A stretch of 6,024 nucleotides of DNA from an uncultured Desulfobulbaceae bacterium (GTDB lineage Bacteria > Desulfobacterota > Desulfobulbia > Desulfobulbales > Desulfobulbaceae). The DNA lies in NCBI GenBank assembly GCA_945787305.1, contig CALZIH010000135.1:1-6024 (forward strand), read 5' to 3'. Under the pieces are notes generated by a model. That model made no database searches, was not told where the DNA came from, and saw only the letters and a list, made by a program, of their open reading frames with translations. Of this stretch, positions 1 to 5,509 are shown piece by piece; positions within the stretch are counted from its first letter, which is position 1; the number at the start of each line of letters is the position of its first letter. The translations under genes were made by a program, and so were the position numbers.

Positions 1-1
1 T

Positions 2-226
2 ACAGGTGATAATGTTGCAATGGAAGCGAGGAGTCAGTCGGCCTTACCCCAGGGGCCGTCCAGTACGCTCAAGAATATTGAGCGTCAGGAGATAGAAGCG
101 GCACTACGGCGAAATGGCTGGGTGCAGGCCAGGGCTGCTCGGGAGTTGGGCCTCACCCAGCGCCAGATTGGTTACCGTATTAAAAAGTTTAATTTGTCCA
201 GGCCGGCATTTGCCTTAGACGAATAA
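2..226 (+). CDS. nifA: NifA, nitrogen fixation sigma-54 activator, C-terminal part (5' end outside window)
   Basis: This is the DNA-binding end of NifA, the enhancer-binding protein that activates nif promoters together with sigma-54 RNA polymerase. The frame is open from the first complete codon (position 2) to TAA at 224-226, so 74 residues are visible and the GAF and AAA+ domains lie upstream of the window. A poorly conserved linker (about residues 1-20) is followed by a Fis-type helix-turn-helix: ERQEIEAALRRNGW at 27-40, then QARAARELGLTQRQIGYRIKK at about 42-62. The GWxxARAARxLGLTxRQIxYRI pattern is the usual NifA signature and separates it from NtrC-type relatives. It is convergent with nifV, whose stop is 67 bases away, and no terminator hairpin is evident between them. 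The ATG at position 20 is only an internal methionine. The family is confident; NifA rather than another Fis-HTH activator is supported by the signature and by nifV next door. Confidence 0.88.
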   Translation, partial: TGDNVAMEARSQSALPQGPSSTLKNIERQEIEAALRRNGWVQARAARELGLTQRQIGYRIKKFNLSRPAFALDE

Positions 227-293
227 CAGTTGTCGGCGCAATATATTCACAGCTGAAATGAAGGAGGGTGGCGAGTCGGTAAGCAGCACTTAT

Positions 294-1427
294 TCACGGG
301 TTCGTTGTTGCTATCTGTATAATTTCATGGTCTCCCAGGGGGCGATCCAACATGGCTGCAAGTGAGCGCACCTGACGGGTAAGGCGGGTGAGGTTCTTTT
401 CATCCGGTCGTGGCAGGCCGAGCCGGCCAAGGGTGGCCGCAATAGAGCGTCTTCCGGCTTGCCTGCCTATGAGCAGTCTTCTCCTGGCGCCAACAAATTC
501 CGGGGCGAACGGTTCATACGTTGCCGGGTCCGCCATCAGGCCCTGGAGGTGGAGCCCGGTCTCGCAGGAAAACAGATCTTTTCCAATGATGGGGCGTGTC
601 GGGGCAATGGGAAAGTTGATTTCCCCGGCAACCTGTCTGCTCAACTCGGGAAGTCCGGTCAGGTTGTAGGCGGTTGATGTATTCTGGAGAACAAAAAAGG
701 CCAGCACCTCTTCCAGGCGACTGTTACCGGCTCGTTCACCAAGGCCGAGAAGGGTTACGTCACCCCACTCCGCAACATGTTCCAGTGCTGTTATGGTGTT
801 TGCGGTTGCCATACCGAAATCGTTGTGACAGTGAACTCCCAGCTCCAACCCTGTTTCATCAAGGCTTTCCAGGAGCTGGGTAATGCTGCTTGGGGTACAA
901 ATTCCCACAGTATCAGCCAGTCGCAGGCGAAAGGCACCCGCAGTTTCTGCTGCCCGGGCAAGTTCAATAATAAAATCAGGCTCAGCTCGACTGGCGTCTT
1001 CCAGGCCGACTGCAACCTTGGCAATGCCGACTGTCAAGGCCTGTTTGATGGATTGTCGTAGTGTCTTTACAGCCCATTTGCGGTCTTTTCCAAGCTTTGT
1101 TTGAAGGTGAAGGTCGGAAGCCGGTATGGACAAGGAGAGGCAGGTCGGTTGCAATCGGGCTGCATGGGTAATGTCAGTTTTCCTGCAGCGGCTCCAGAGT
1201 GAAAAAGATTGTTGCGGATGATTGTTATGAATATATTTGGCCAGGGGTTGCAACTGGTTATTGTCCTTGCCGGCAACGCCGATTTCAATTTCGTCGATAC
1301 CTATGTTAACCAGTTCGTTGATGATGTATTTTTTTTGTTCAAGGGTAAAAAAGACACCGGGAGCCTGTTCTCCCTCCCGCAATGTCGTGTCGATGAGTTT
1401 GACCTGTGCGTGATTATTATTCTTCAT
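294..1427 (-). CDS. nifV: Homocitrate synthase NifV
   Basis: NifV condenses acetyl-CoA with 2-oxoglutarate to (R)-homocitrate, the organic ligand of the nitrogenase FeMo-cofactor. The 377 residues match the family length. The N-terminal TIM-barrel (about 8-270) shows DTTLREGEQAPG at 13-24 (divalent metal and catalytic Asp13, Arg17, Glu18), GLEDASRAE at 141-149, RLADTVGICTP at 169-179, the metal-binding HCHNDFGMA at 199-207 (His199, His201) and GLGERAGN at 228-235. The C-terminal part has IGKDLF-SCETGLHLQGL at 281-297, in place of the more usual HESGIH form; His293 is kept. ATG at 1427 gives the expected short N-terminus, although no clear Shine-Dalgarno sequence precedes it. A sigma-54 promoter and a NifA site lie upstream, so nitrogen-regulated, apparently single-gene expression is inferred. 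2-Isopropylmalate and citramalate synthases are relatives; nifA alongside favours NifV. Confidence 0.92.
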   Translation of the reverse strand: MKNNNHAQVKLIDTTLREGEQAPGVFFTLEQKKYIINELVNIGIDEIEIGVAGKDNNQLQPLAKYIHNNHPQQSFSLWSRCRKTDITHAARLQPTCLSLSIPASDLHLQTKLGKDRKWAVKTLRQSIKQALTVGIAKVAVGLEDASRAEPDFIIELARAAETAGAFRLRLADTVGICTPSSITQLLESLDETGLELGVHCHNDFGMATANTITALEHVAEWGDVTLLGLGERAGNSRLEEVLAFFVLQNTSTAYNLTGLPELSRQVAGEINFPIAPTRPIIGKDLFSCETGLHLQGLMADPATYEPFAPEFVGARRRLLIGRQAGRRSIAATLGRLGLPRPDEKNLTRLTRQVRSLAAMLDRPLGDHEIIQIATTNP

Positions 1428-1575
1428 TGGCGACAGCGGTTGTAATATTGAGCAGTGGATGGATTGTTTTTGTCTGTCAAGTTATTGGTTTTTCACGTTA
1501 CATGACGACAAGGAATTCGGGCGGAATGTCCTGTAGTATCGATTGTTAACAATGAAAAGAAATATACTGTGATTT

Positions 1576-1591
1576 TGCCATTATCATGCCA
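1576..1591 (-). promoter_or_regulatory. Sigma-54 (-24/-12) promoter of nifV
   Basis: Read on the minus strand the site is TGGCAT-GATAA-TGGCA. It has the required GG-N10-GC core (GG at 1590-1589, GC at 1578-1577). Against the consensus TGGCAC-N5-TTGCA it differs only in the last base of the -24 box and one T of the -12 box. It points at nifV. Counting from GC at -13/-12 puts the start of transcription near 1565, an A, and gives an untranslated leader of about 138 bases. A NifA site at the proper distance upstream raises the confidence. The match is seen directly; function is inferred. Confidence 0.72.
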
Positions 1592-1699
1592 GGATGCAAT
1601 CGCTTAGAATATGCTAACGTTTTGGCGGTGAATTCAGGTTGTTGCCTGGATTTTCGCCATGATGTTCAGCAGAGCCGAAATTGCATATTTGCTAAATTT

Positions 1700-1715
1700 T
1701 GTTAAAAAATCGACA
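1700..1715. promoter_or_regulatory. NifA upstream activator sequence (TGT-N10-ACA)
   Basis: TGT at 1700-1702 and ACA at 1713-1715 are separated by exactly ten bases, the classical NifA binding motif. Its centre is about 143 bases upstream of the predicted nifV start of transcription, within the normal range for NifA enhancers. I went through the TGT triplets of about 1441-1860 and found no second perfect copy. A partial IHF-like CAA-N4-TTA at 1597-1606 lies between the enhancer and the promoter but is too weak to call. Confidence 0.65.
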
Positions 1716-2036
1716 AAATTGTCACTTGTAGTGAAGGGTGGTGCCTGCTGTTTTCCGGTGGAGGTTTGAAACGCCCTTTTTTGTTTTTTAAGCCTAATCA
1801 GGGGACACAATACCATTTTCTCTTTATACTAAACCAAGTCAATGTATTCCCAATTTAAATGTTAATCCATTGTTTTGATTCAACAGAAAGAGAGATGTTC
1901 TGCGGTGACGACGCTGGAAATCTCGCCATTCGCTGCAATCATAGTTCGGGTCTTTTTTTCCACATGCAGCAACTCGATTTCCCTGACTTGTCGTTTGTTA
2001 ATTTATTGCCTTGTATACATTCCCTTTGTCAGGAGG

Positions 2037-2354
2037 CTATCTCTGGCGGCGCTTTTTTCCCCAGACCGGATCTTGGCCGAAACGGTCCATCCACCAGTCA
2101 TCGGCATCATAGATGTTATCTTCATCCGGTTTAAGTGGAAAGCGATACTCACTGCAGAAGCGCATGAGTAGTTCATAGGCCGAGGTGAGCCGGTACATGA
2201 TCTCCTCTTTTTCTACATCACCACCGGCAAGATCCGGGTGGTGCTCCTTGCTCAGGCGGTGGTAGGCCCGTTTTATTTCACCCAGGGTTGCCTTGTCGCC
2301 GAGTTTGAGGATGTCGCGGGCCTCTGTGATGGCCTGCCATTCTTTTCGGTTCAC
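2037..2354 (-). CDS. Small J-domain (DnaJ-like) co-chaperone
   Basis: A 105-residue protein consisting almost only of a J-domain, the module that stimulates ATP hydrolysis by Hsp70 (DnaK). The J-domain spans about residues 12-67. It has helix II IKRAYHRLSKEHHPD with the invariant HPD at 39-41, followed by a helix III-like YRLTSAYELL. The tail (about 68-105) is acidic and aromatic, with DDWWMDRFGQDPVWG, then a basic end KKRRQR. There is no Gly/Phe region, zinc finger or client-binding domain, so it is a class C (type III) J-protein, probably cytosolic. The frame stays open back to 2468, but the start is best placed at GTG 2352-2354, which overlaps the plsY stop as GTGA and has AAGG nine bases upstream; the longer form would only read through plsY. 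It is the last gene of the operon. Its partner DnaK and its clients are not visible here. Confidence 0.82.
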   Translation of the reverse strand: MNRKEWQAITEARDILKLGDKATLGEIKRAYHRLSKEHHPDLAGGDVEKEEIMYRLTSAYELLMRFCSEYRFPLKPDEDNIYDADDWWMDRFGQDPVWGKKRRQR

Positions 2355-2962
2355 GTCGCTTTGCCTTTTTTCCAGCTTTTTTCGGTTCCCGAGAGCAGGC
2401 GTTTGATATTGGGGATATGTTTCAGCCAGATCATGCCGGCGATGAAACAGGCCAGGAAGATTTTCCAAACCGGTTCAGATAACAAGGTGAGAGAAACAGG
2501 AATGGAGGCGGCGGCCAGCAGTGAGCCGAGGGAAACAAATCCGGACAGGCCGACGGCAATGATAAAAATGCCAAGGCTGAATAGGAGGCCCAACGGGGCA
2601 ATATAGAGAAAAACACCCAGTCCGGTGGCCACCCCTTTGCCTCCTTTGAAACCGAGGTATACAGGGTACATATGACCGATAACCGTTGCCGCTCCGCAAA
2701 GGGCGACAACCAGGTTGTGTTGCGGTTCCGCACCGATCAGCAGGGCTGTAAGGTACATGGGCAGAAAGCCTTTGGCAATGTCCAAAAGCAGGGTCAGGAC
2801 GCCAATTTTTTTTCCAAGCAGCCTGGCTACATTGGTTGCCCCTATATTGCCACTGCCGCTCTTGCGAATATCCACGCCGCTTGTGCGGGACAGGACCAGG
2901 CCAAAGGGAATGGCCCCGATACAATAGGAGGCAGCTATGCAGAACATTGCGGTAATGGTCAT
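2351..2962 (-). CDS. plsY: Acyl-phosphate:glycerol-3-phosphate acyltransferase PlsY
   Basis: PlsY is an inner-membrane enzyme that transfers the acyl chain from acyl-phosphate to glycerol-3-phosphate, the first committed step of phosphatidic acid synthesis. The 203 residues match family length. The N-terminal helix contains YCIGAIPFGLVLSR (13-26), followed by the three conserved cytoplasmic motifs: SGSGNIGATNVAR at 35-47, GHMYPVYLGFKGGKGVAT at 96-113 (with the substrate-binding GFKGGKG), and LKHIPNIKRLLSGTE at 180-194. Hydrophobic segments at about 53-76, 84-96, 112-137, 140-160 and 165-180 fit the known multi-pass fold. The start ATG lies 3 bases after the stop of the upstream gene, with no clear ribosome binding site, suggesting translational coupling. 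The stop overlaps the next start. PlsX, its usual partner, is not in the window. Confidence 0.95.
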   Translation of the reverse strand: MTITAMFCIAASYCIGAIPFGLVLSRTSGVDIRKSGSGNIGATNVARLLGKKIGVLTLLLDIAKGFLPMYLTALLIGAEPQHNLVVALCGAATVIGHMYPVYLGFKGGKGVATGLGVFLYIAPLGLLFSLGIFIIAVGLSGFVSLGSLLAAASIPVSLTLLSEPVWKIFLACFIAGMIWLKHIPNIKRLLSGTEKSWKKGKAT

Positions 2963-2965
2963 GGT

Positions 2966-3859
2966 TCAGGCTTTATTCTGTTTAAAGAGCACTTCAAGTT
3001 CACAGGCCGCGCCATAGGCGGCTATCTCTTCCTGCAGTGTTGCAACATATGGACAGTCCATTACAGCCAGAATCGAGTGGCGCAGGCGATATAGAGGTTT
3101 TGCTCCGTTGGAGTCCAGTTTTTCGACAATATAGGGGAAAATCTGCGGTCTTCGACATACCTCGGGCCGGTCGCCATAGACCCGGCAGCGCCCTTGCTCG
3201 GTTTCCAGGTTCGGGCAGTCGGTTGATTTGGGGAGAATCAGGCTCCAGCCGTTCTGCCAGTGGAAAAGGGCTGGGTCTGTTCTGGTGTAAAACGCTACGC
3301 CATCCTCAATCAATGGATTTTCGTCCATAGAGCGATGACACCGAGTCTCGGCCGTATCAAGATGGGGGATGGTGAAAAGCGATGTTTCCTTTTTCTTGAG
3401 CGGTATTTCAAAGAAATCCTGCTCCATACCTTGGGTGGGGCCGATGCAACAGAGTCGGCATCCGCAGGGTGCGCAGAGCAGGCTGTTGATTTCTTCCAGT
3501 TCATCGGTCAGGATCTGCTGCAGGGCGACAGCGGAAATTGCGGTCATGGCATCGACTGGTTCGTCTTGCTCGCTGACAACGGTGAATTGCGGTTCGACGC
3601 CTGTCTTTATGGTTTCCAGAAGTTGCAGGGCCTGTAGATGTCGCTGCAGCATATCCTGAGAATTTTCGTAAGTCGTATACGGTGTTTCTATGGGGGAAGG
3701 CATCTCTTCTATGACTTCGGCCACGTGTGTGAACGGGCCGGTAAGATAAAGAAACTGTACCATGGAAACCAGTGGCAATACCGGTTGTTGCAGCCGCTTA
3801 AGGCCGGCGCTGAGTTGCTGTCTTTCAACGCTATTGTTTTTTATAGGATCCATCTTCAC
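2966..3859 (-). CDS. YkgJ-family cysteine-cluster (putative metal-binding) protein
   Basis: A 297-residue protein of the YkgJ (UPF0153) type, thought to chelate zinc or iron through a cysteine cluster; the biochemical role of the family is not settled. The cysteine core covers about 129-270: CAPCGCRLCC at 129-138, Cys174, then DCPNLETEQGRCRVYGDRPEVCRR at 214-237 split by Cys215, Cys225 and Cys235, and DCP at 268-270. The CxVYxxRPxxCRxxP arrangement is the family hallmark. The first 125 residues are mostly helical-looking, contain no cysteine and are not recognised. Start: GTG at 3857-3859 has GGAG eleven bases upstream; an ATG two codons later (3853) is the alternative. It is the first gene of an operon with plsY and the J-protein, with only 3 bases to plsY. 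No signal peptide is seen, so a cytoplasmic location is likely. Confidence 0.78.
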   Translation of the reverse strand: MKMDPIKNNSVERQQLSAGLKRLQQPVLPLVSMVQFLYLTGPFTHVAEVIEEMPSPIETPYTTYENSQDMLQRHLQALQLLETIKTGVEPQFTVVSEQDEPVDAMTAISAVALQQILTDELEEINSLLCAPCGCRLCCIGPTQGMEQDFFEIPLKKKETSLFTIPHLDTAETRCHRSMDENPLIEDGVAFYTRTDPALFHWQNGWSLILPKSTDCPNLETEQGRCRVYGDRPEVCRRPQIFPYIVEKLDSNGAKPLYRLRHSILAVMDCPYVATLQEEIAAYGAACELEVLFKQNKA

Positions 3860-3910
3860 AATTTACACAACTCCGATTGCAAACACAAGCGATGGCTGCA
3901 GTTTTTAGAC

Positions 3911-3923
3911 TGGCATTGCGCCA
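3911..3923. repeat. Short inverted repeat in the divergent promoter region
   Basis: TGGC-ATTGC-GCCA lies in the 263-base region between the divergent YkgJ-plsY-J operon and the def-fmt-larC genes. Four-base arms are short and could occur by chance. Its position about 50 bases upstream of the GTG start of the YkgJ gene would suit an operator, but nothing else supports that. Confidence 0.2.
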
Positions 3924-4040
3924 ACCTTTACAGTATGTATCATGATGATTAATAATAAAGGTAACTGTTCAGCAGCACCCCAAGGAGTCTGCGTTAATCT
4001 GTGTACATCTGGAGCACTGTTGAAAATTACTTTCTGGATT

Positions 4041-4068
4041 TTGGATCGATTTTTGGCCAGAATACGAT
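4041..4068 (+). promoter_or_regulatory. Possible sigma-70 type promoter for def-fmt-larC
   Basis: TTGGAT at 4041-4046 and TACGAT at 4063-4068 are 16 bases apart and about 55 bases before the def start. They match TTGACA at 3 of 6 and TATAAT at 4 of 6 positions. This is the best pair I found upstream of def, but it is weak and housekeeping promoters of this lineage need not follow the E. coli consensus closely. Confidence 0.25.
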
Positions 4069-4122
4069 GAGATGCTAGTAAAGAATTAATTCTCCGTTAG
4101 GTGATTACAAGAAAACTATCCG

Positions 4123-4632
4123 ATGGCATTACGAAAAATTTTAACATACCCTGAGCCTGTCTTGCGACAGCAGGCCAAAAAAGTAGAGGTGTTTGACGAG
4201 GAGCTCAAGCAGTTGGCAACCGACATGGGCGAGACCATGTACGATGCTCCCGGTGTCGGGCTGGCGGCCAACCAGGTCGGTGTGCTTAAGCGGGTCGTCG
4301 TTGTTGATATATCCAAGAATGATGAGGCAAAAGAGTTCATTACCCTGGTAAATCCGGTTATTTCCAATGGTGAAGGATGTGTAGCCGGTGAAGAAGGTTG
4401 TTTGAGTGTGGTTGAATATGAGGCCAAGGTGAAACGATTCCAGAAAATCCACGTCACTGCTCAGGATCTTGACGGTAAGCCGTTGGACTTTGATGCCGAA
4501 GATCGTTTTGCCCGTATCATTCAACATGAGGTCGACCATCTGCATGGCAAGCTGTTTATTGACCACCTCAGTGCCTTGAAAAGAAACCTGTACAAGAAAA
4601 AGTTGAAAAAATTGTTGAAGAGCAGGGTATGA
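4123..4632 (+). CDS. def: Peptide deformylase
   Basis: Def removes the formyl group from the N-terminal formyl-methionine of nascent proteins at the ribosome, using a catalytic metal ion (usually Fe2+). The 169 residues are the normal length and all three family motifs are intact: GVGLAANQVG at 44-53 (Gln51 stabilises the transition state), EEGCLSV at 90-96 (metal ligand Cys93) and QHEVDHLHG at 134-142 (metal ligands His135 and His139, catalytic Glu136). The N-terminus MALRKILTYPEPVLR is typical and fixes the start at 4123, although the nearest purine-rich AGGTGA is some 18 bases upstream, further than usual. The C-terminal tail is very basic (KRNLYKKKLKKLLKSR), as expected for ribosome contact. 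The stop overlaps the fmt start by 4 bases (ATGA). Confidence 0.96.
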   Translation: MALRKILTYPEPVLRQQAKKVEVFDEELKQLATDMGETMYDAPGVGLAANQVGVLKRVVVVDISKNDEAKEFITLVNPVISNGEGCVAGEEGCLSVVEYEAKVKRFQKIHVTAQDLDGKPLDFDAEDRFARIIQHEVDHLHGKLFIDHLSALKRNLYKKKLKKLLKSRV

Positions 4633-5453
4633 GACCACTACGAATTCTCTTTATGGGTACTCCCGACTTTGCGGTTCCTACCCTGCAGGCCTTGCTGGAC
4701 GGGCCGGATACGATTGTCGGCGCTGTTTGTCAGCCGGACCGGAAAAAGGGACGCGGCAAGAAGTTGCAACCACCACCTATCAAGGTATTGGCACAGGAAA
4801 AAGGGTTGCCGGTTTTGCAACCAACCTCAATTCGAACCGATGCCTTTCTAGATGAGATCAAGGCGCTGCAACTTGACCTCATTGTTGTTGCCGCCTATGG
4901 CAAGATCCTACCAGGAAAATTGCTCAATCTGCCACCACTTGGCACTATTAACGTCCATGGCTCGTTGTTGCCGAAATATAGAGGTGCAGCCCCCATTCAA
5001 TGGGCATTGATCAATGGTGAGCAAGAAACCGGCGTTACCATCATGCAGATGGACGTAGGGATGGATACAGGTGACATCCTGCTGCCGGCAAAACTGCCCA
5101 TAACCGATGACGATACCACGGGCACACTCTTTGAAAAAATTGCCATGCTTGGCGGTAAGGCACTGCTTGAGGCCATCGGTCTGTTGAAAGAGGACAAGTT
5201 GCCACCCATAAAGCAGGATGAAAGTCTGGCCACCGAAGCCCCGATGCTGACAAAGGAACAGGGGCATATCGACTGGAATCGACCTGCCAGAGAGTTACAT
5301 TGCCTTATTCGCGGTCTTGACCCCTGGCCGTCAGCCTATGGATTTCTTGGTGACCGGCGGTTTCGTTTTTTCAAGCCCCAGGTCGTCCATCGCGATGGCG
5401 GGAAGATGCATTGCTTATCCGGGAGATTCAACCGGAAGGGAAAAAGCGTATGA
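4629..5453 (+). CDS. fmt: Methionyl-tRNA formyltransferase, C-terminal domain lost by frameshift
   Basis: Fmt transfers a formyl group from 10-formyltetrahydrofolate to initiator Met-tRNA. The catalytic domain is complete: MGTPDFAVP at 9-17, CQPDRKKGRGKKL at 34-46, NVHGSLLPKYRGAAPIQWAL at 108-127 and GMDTGD at 144-149. The catalytic residues Asn108, His110 and Asp146 are present, with the same numbering as in E. coli Fmt. The C-terminal tRNA-binding domain starts normally (HIDWNRPARELHCLIRGLDPWP at 213-234, broken here by no gap) and runs to about Gly258. From Lys259 on, the last 16 residues do not resemble the family, and the frame stops at 274, against about 310-320 residues normally. The true family end continues in another frame to 5509 (see next entry). 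The start overlaps the def stop. As written, the gene would give a protein with an intact active site but a broken tRNA-binding domain. Confidence 0.88.
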   Translation: MRPLRILFMGTPDFAVPTLQALLDGPDTIVGAVCQPDRKKGRGKKLQPPPIKVLAQEKGLPVLQPTSIRTDAFLDEIKALQLDLIVVAAYGKILPGKLLNLPPLGTINVHGSLLPKYRGAAPIQWALINGEQETGVTIMQMDVGMDTGDILLPAKLPITDDDTTGTLFEKIAMLGGKALLEAIGLLKEDKLPPIKQDESLATEAPMLTKEQGHIDWNRPARELHCLIRGLDPWPSAYGFLGDRRFRFFKPQVVHRDGGKMHCLSGRFNRKGKSV

Positions 5454-5509
5454 CCGTCCAGGCCTGTCTCTGCGGTATTTCCCTTTCCCCCGGTGACCAG
5501 TTTACCTGA
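5402..5509 (+). pseudogene. Displaced C-terminal end of fmt
   Basis: In the frame shifted relative to fmt (codons from 5402, TGA at 5507-5509) the translation reads EDALLIREIQPEGKKRM, then TVQACLCGISLSPGDQFT, 35 residues in all. This is the standard C-terminus of Fmt, where a GEDALxLLxxQPEGKKRM-like strand is followed by a short helix and LxPGD. The upstream frame carries FFKPQVVHRDG, and family members normally have about 20-24 more residues between these two blocks. Joining the blocks gives about 293 residues, still short of the usual 310-320. Going from the first to the second frame requires a net loss of 3n+1 bases. The TGA of this frame shares a base with the larC ATG (TGATG), as expected for the original operon layout. 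Confidence 0.8.

Larger units (their letters stand above)
1428..2036. other. 609-base non-coding stretch carrying the nifV control region
   Basis: No convincing gene lies between the nifV start and the end of the J-domain gene. Short open frames here look random: they have no recognisable domain, and one sits across the NifA site. About 1430-1860 is AT-rich and contains the sigma-54 element (1576-1591) and the NifA site (1700-1715) of nifV. A small inverted repeat, CAGG-TTGTTG-CCTG, lies at 1635-1648, and GACAA-AA-TTGTC lies at 1712-1723, overlapping the NifA site. From about 1860 to 2036 I see no hairpin plus T-run that would end the plsY operon, and no RNA gene. Confidence 0.6.

Noticed and set aside
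261..282. Strong Shine-Dalgarno-like AAGGAGGG followed by GTG between nifA and nifV.
   Set aside because: The frame stops after four codons (TAA), so no gene follows.
227..293. Bidirectional terminator between convergent nifA and nifV.
   Set aside because: No stem with G+C-rich arms and a T-run on either strand could be found.
1731..1746. Second -24/-12-like site on the minus strand (AGGCAC-CACCC-TTCAC).
   Set aside because: The essential GC of the -12 box is missing and it lies upstream of the NifA site.
1634..1816. 60-codon open frame on the minus strand upstream of nifV.
   Set aside because: No recognisable domain or ribosome binding site, and it runs across the NifA site, so it is more likely chance.
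1859..2171. Two overlapping plus-strand open frames (about 91 and 98 codons).
   Set aside because: Their ends lie antisense to the J-domain gene, compositions look random, and no family is recognisable.
2355..2468. Upstream extension of the J-domain frame to an ATG at 2468.
   Set aside because: It would lie wholly inside plsY; the GTG at 2354 overlaps the plsY stop and is preceded by AAGG, and the J-domain begins right after it.
3037..3952. Several plus-strand open frames antisense to the YkgJ gene.
   Set aside because: They are shadows of the minus-strand coding frame, and the minus-strand protein has clear family motifs.
5390..5410. Programmed -1 frameshift in fmt.
   Set aside because: No X-XXY-YYZ slippery heptamer in the proper phase is seen at GGC-GGG-AAG, and about 20 family residues are missing as well, which frameshifting alone would not explain.
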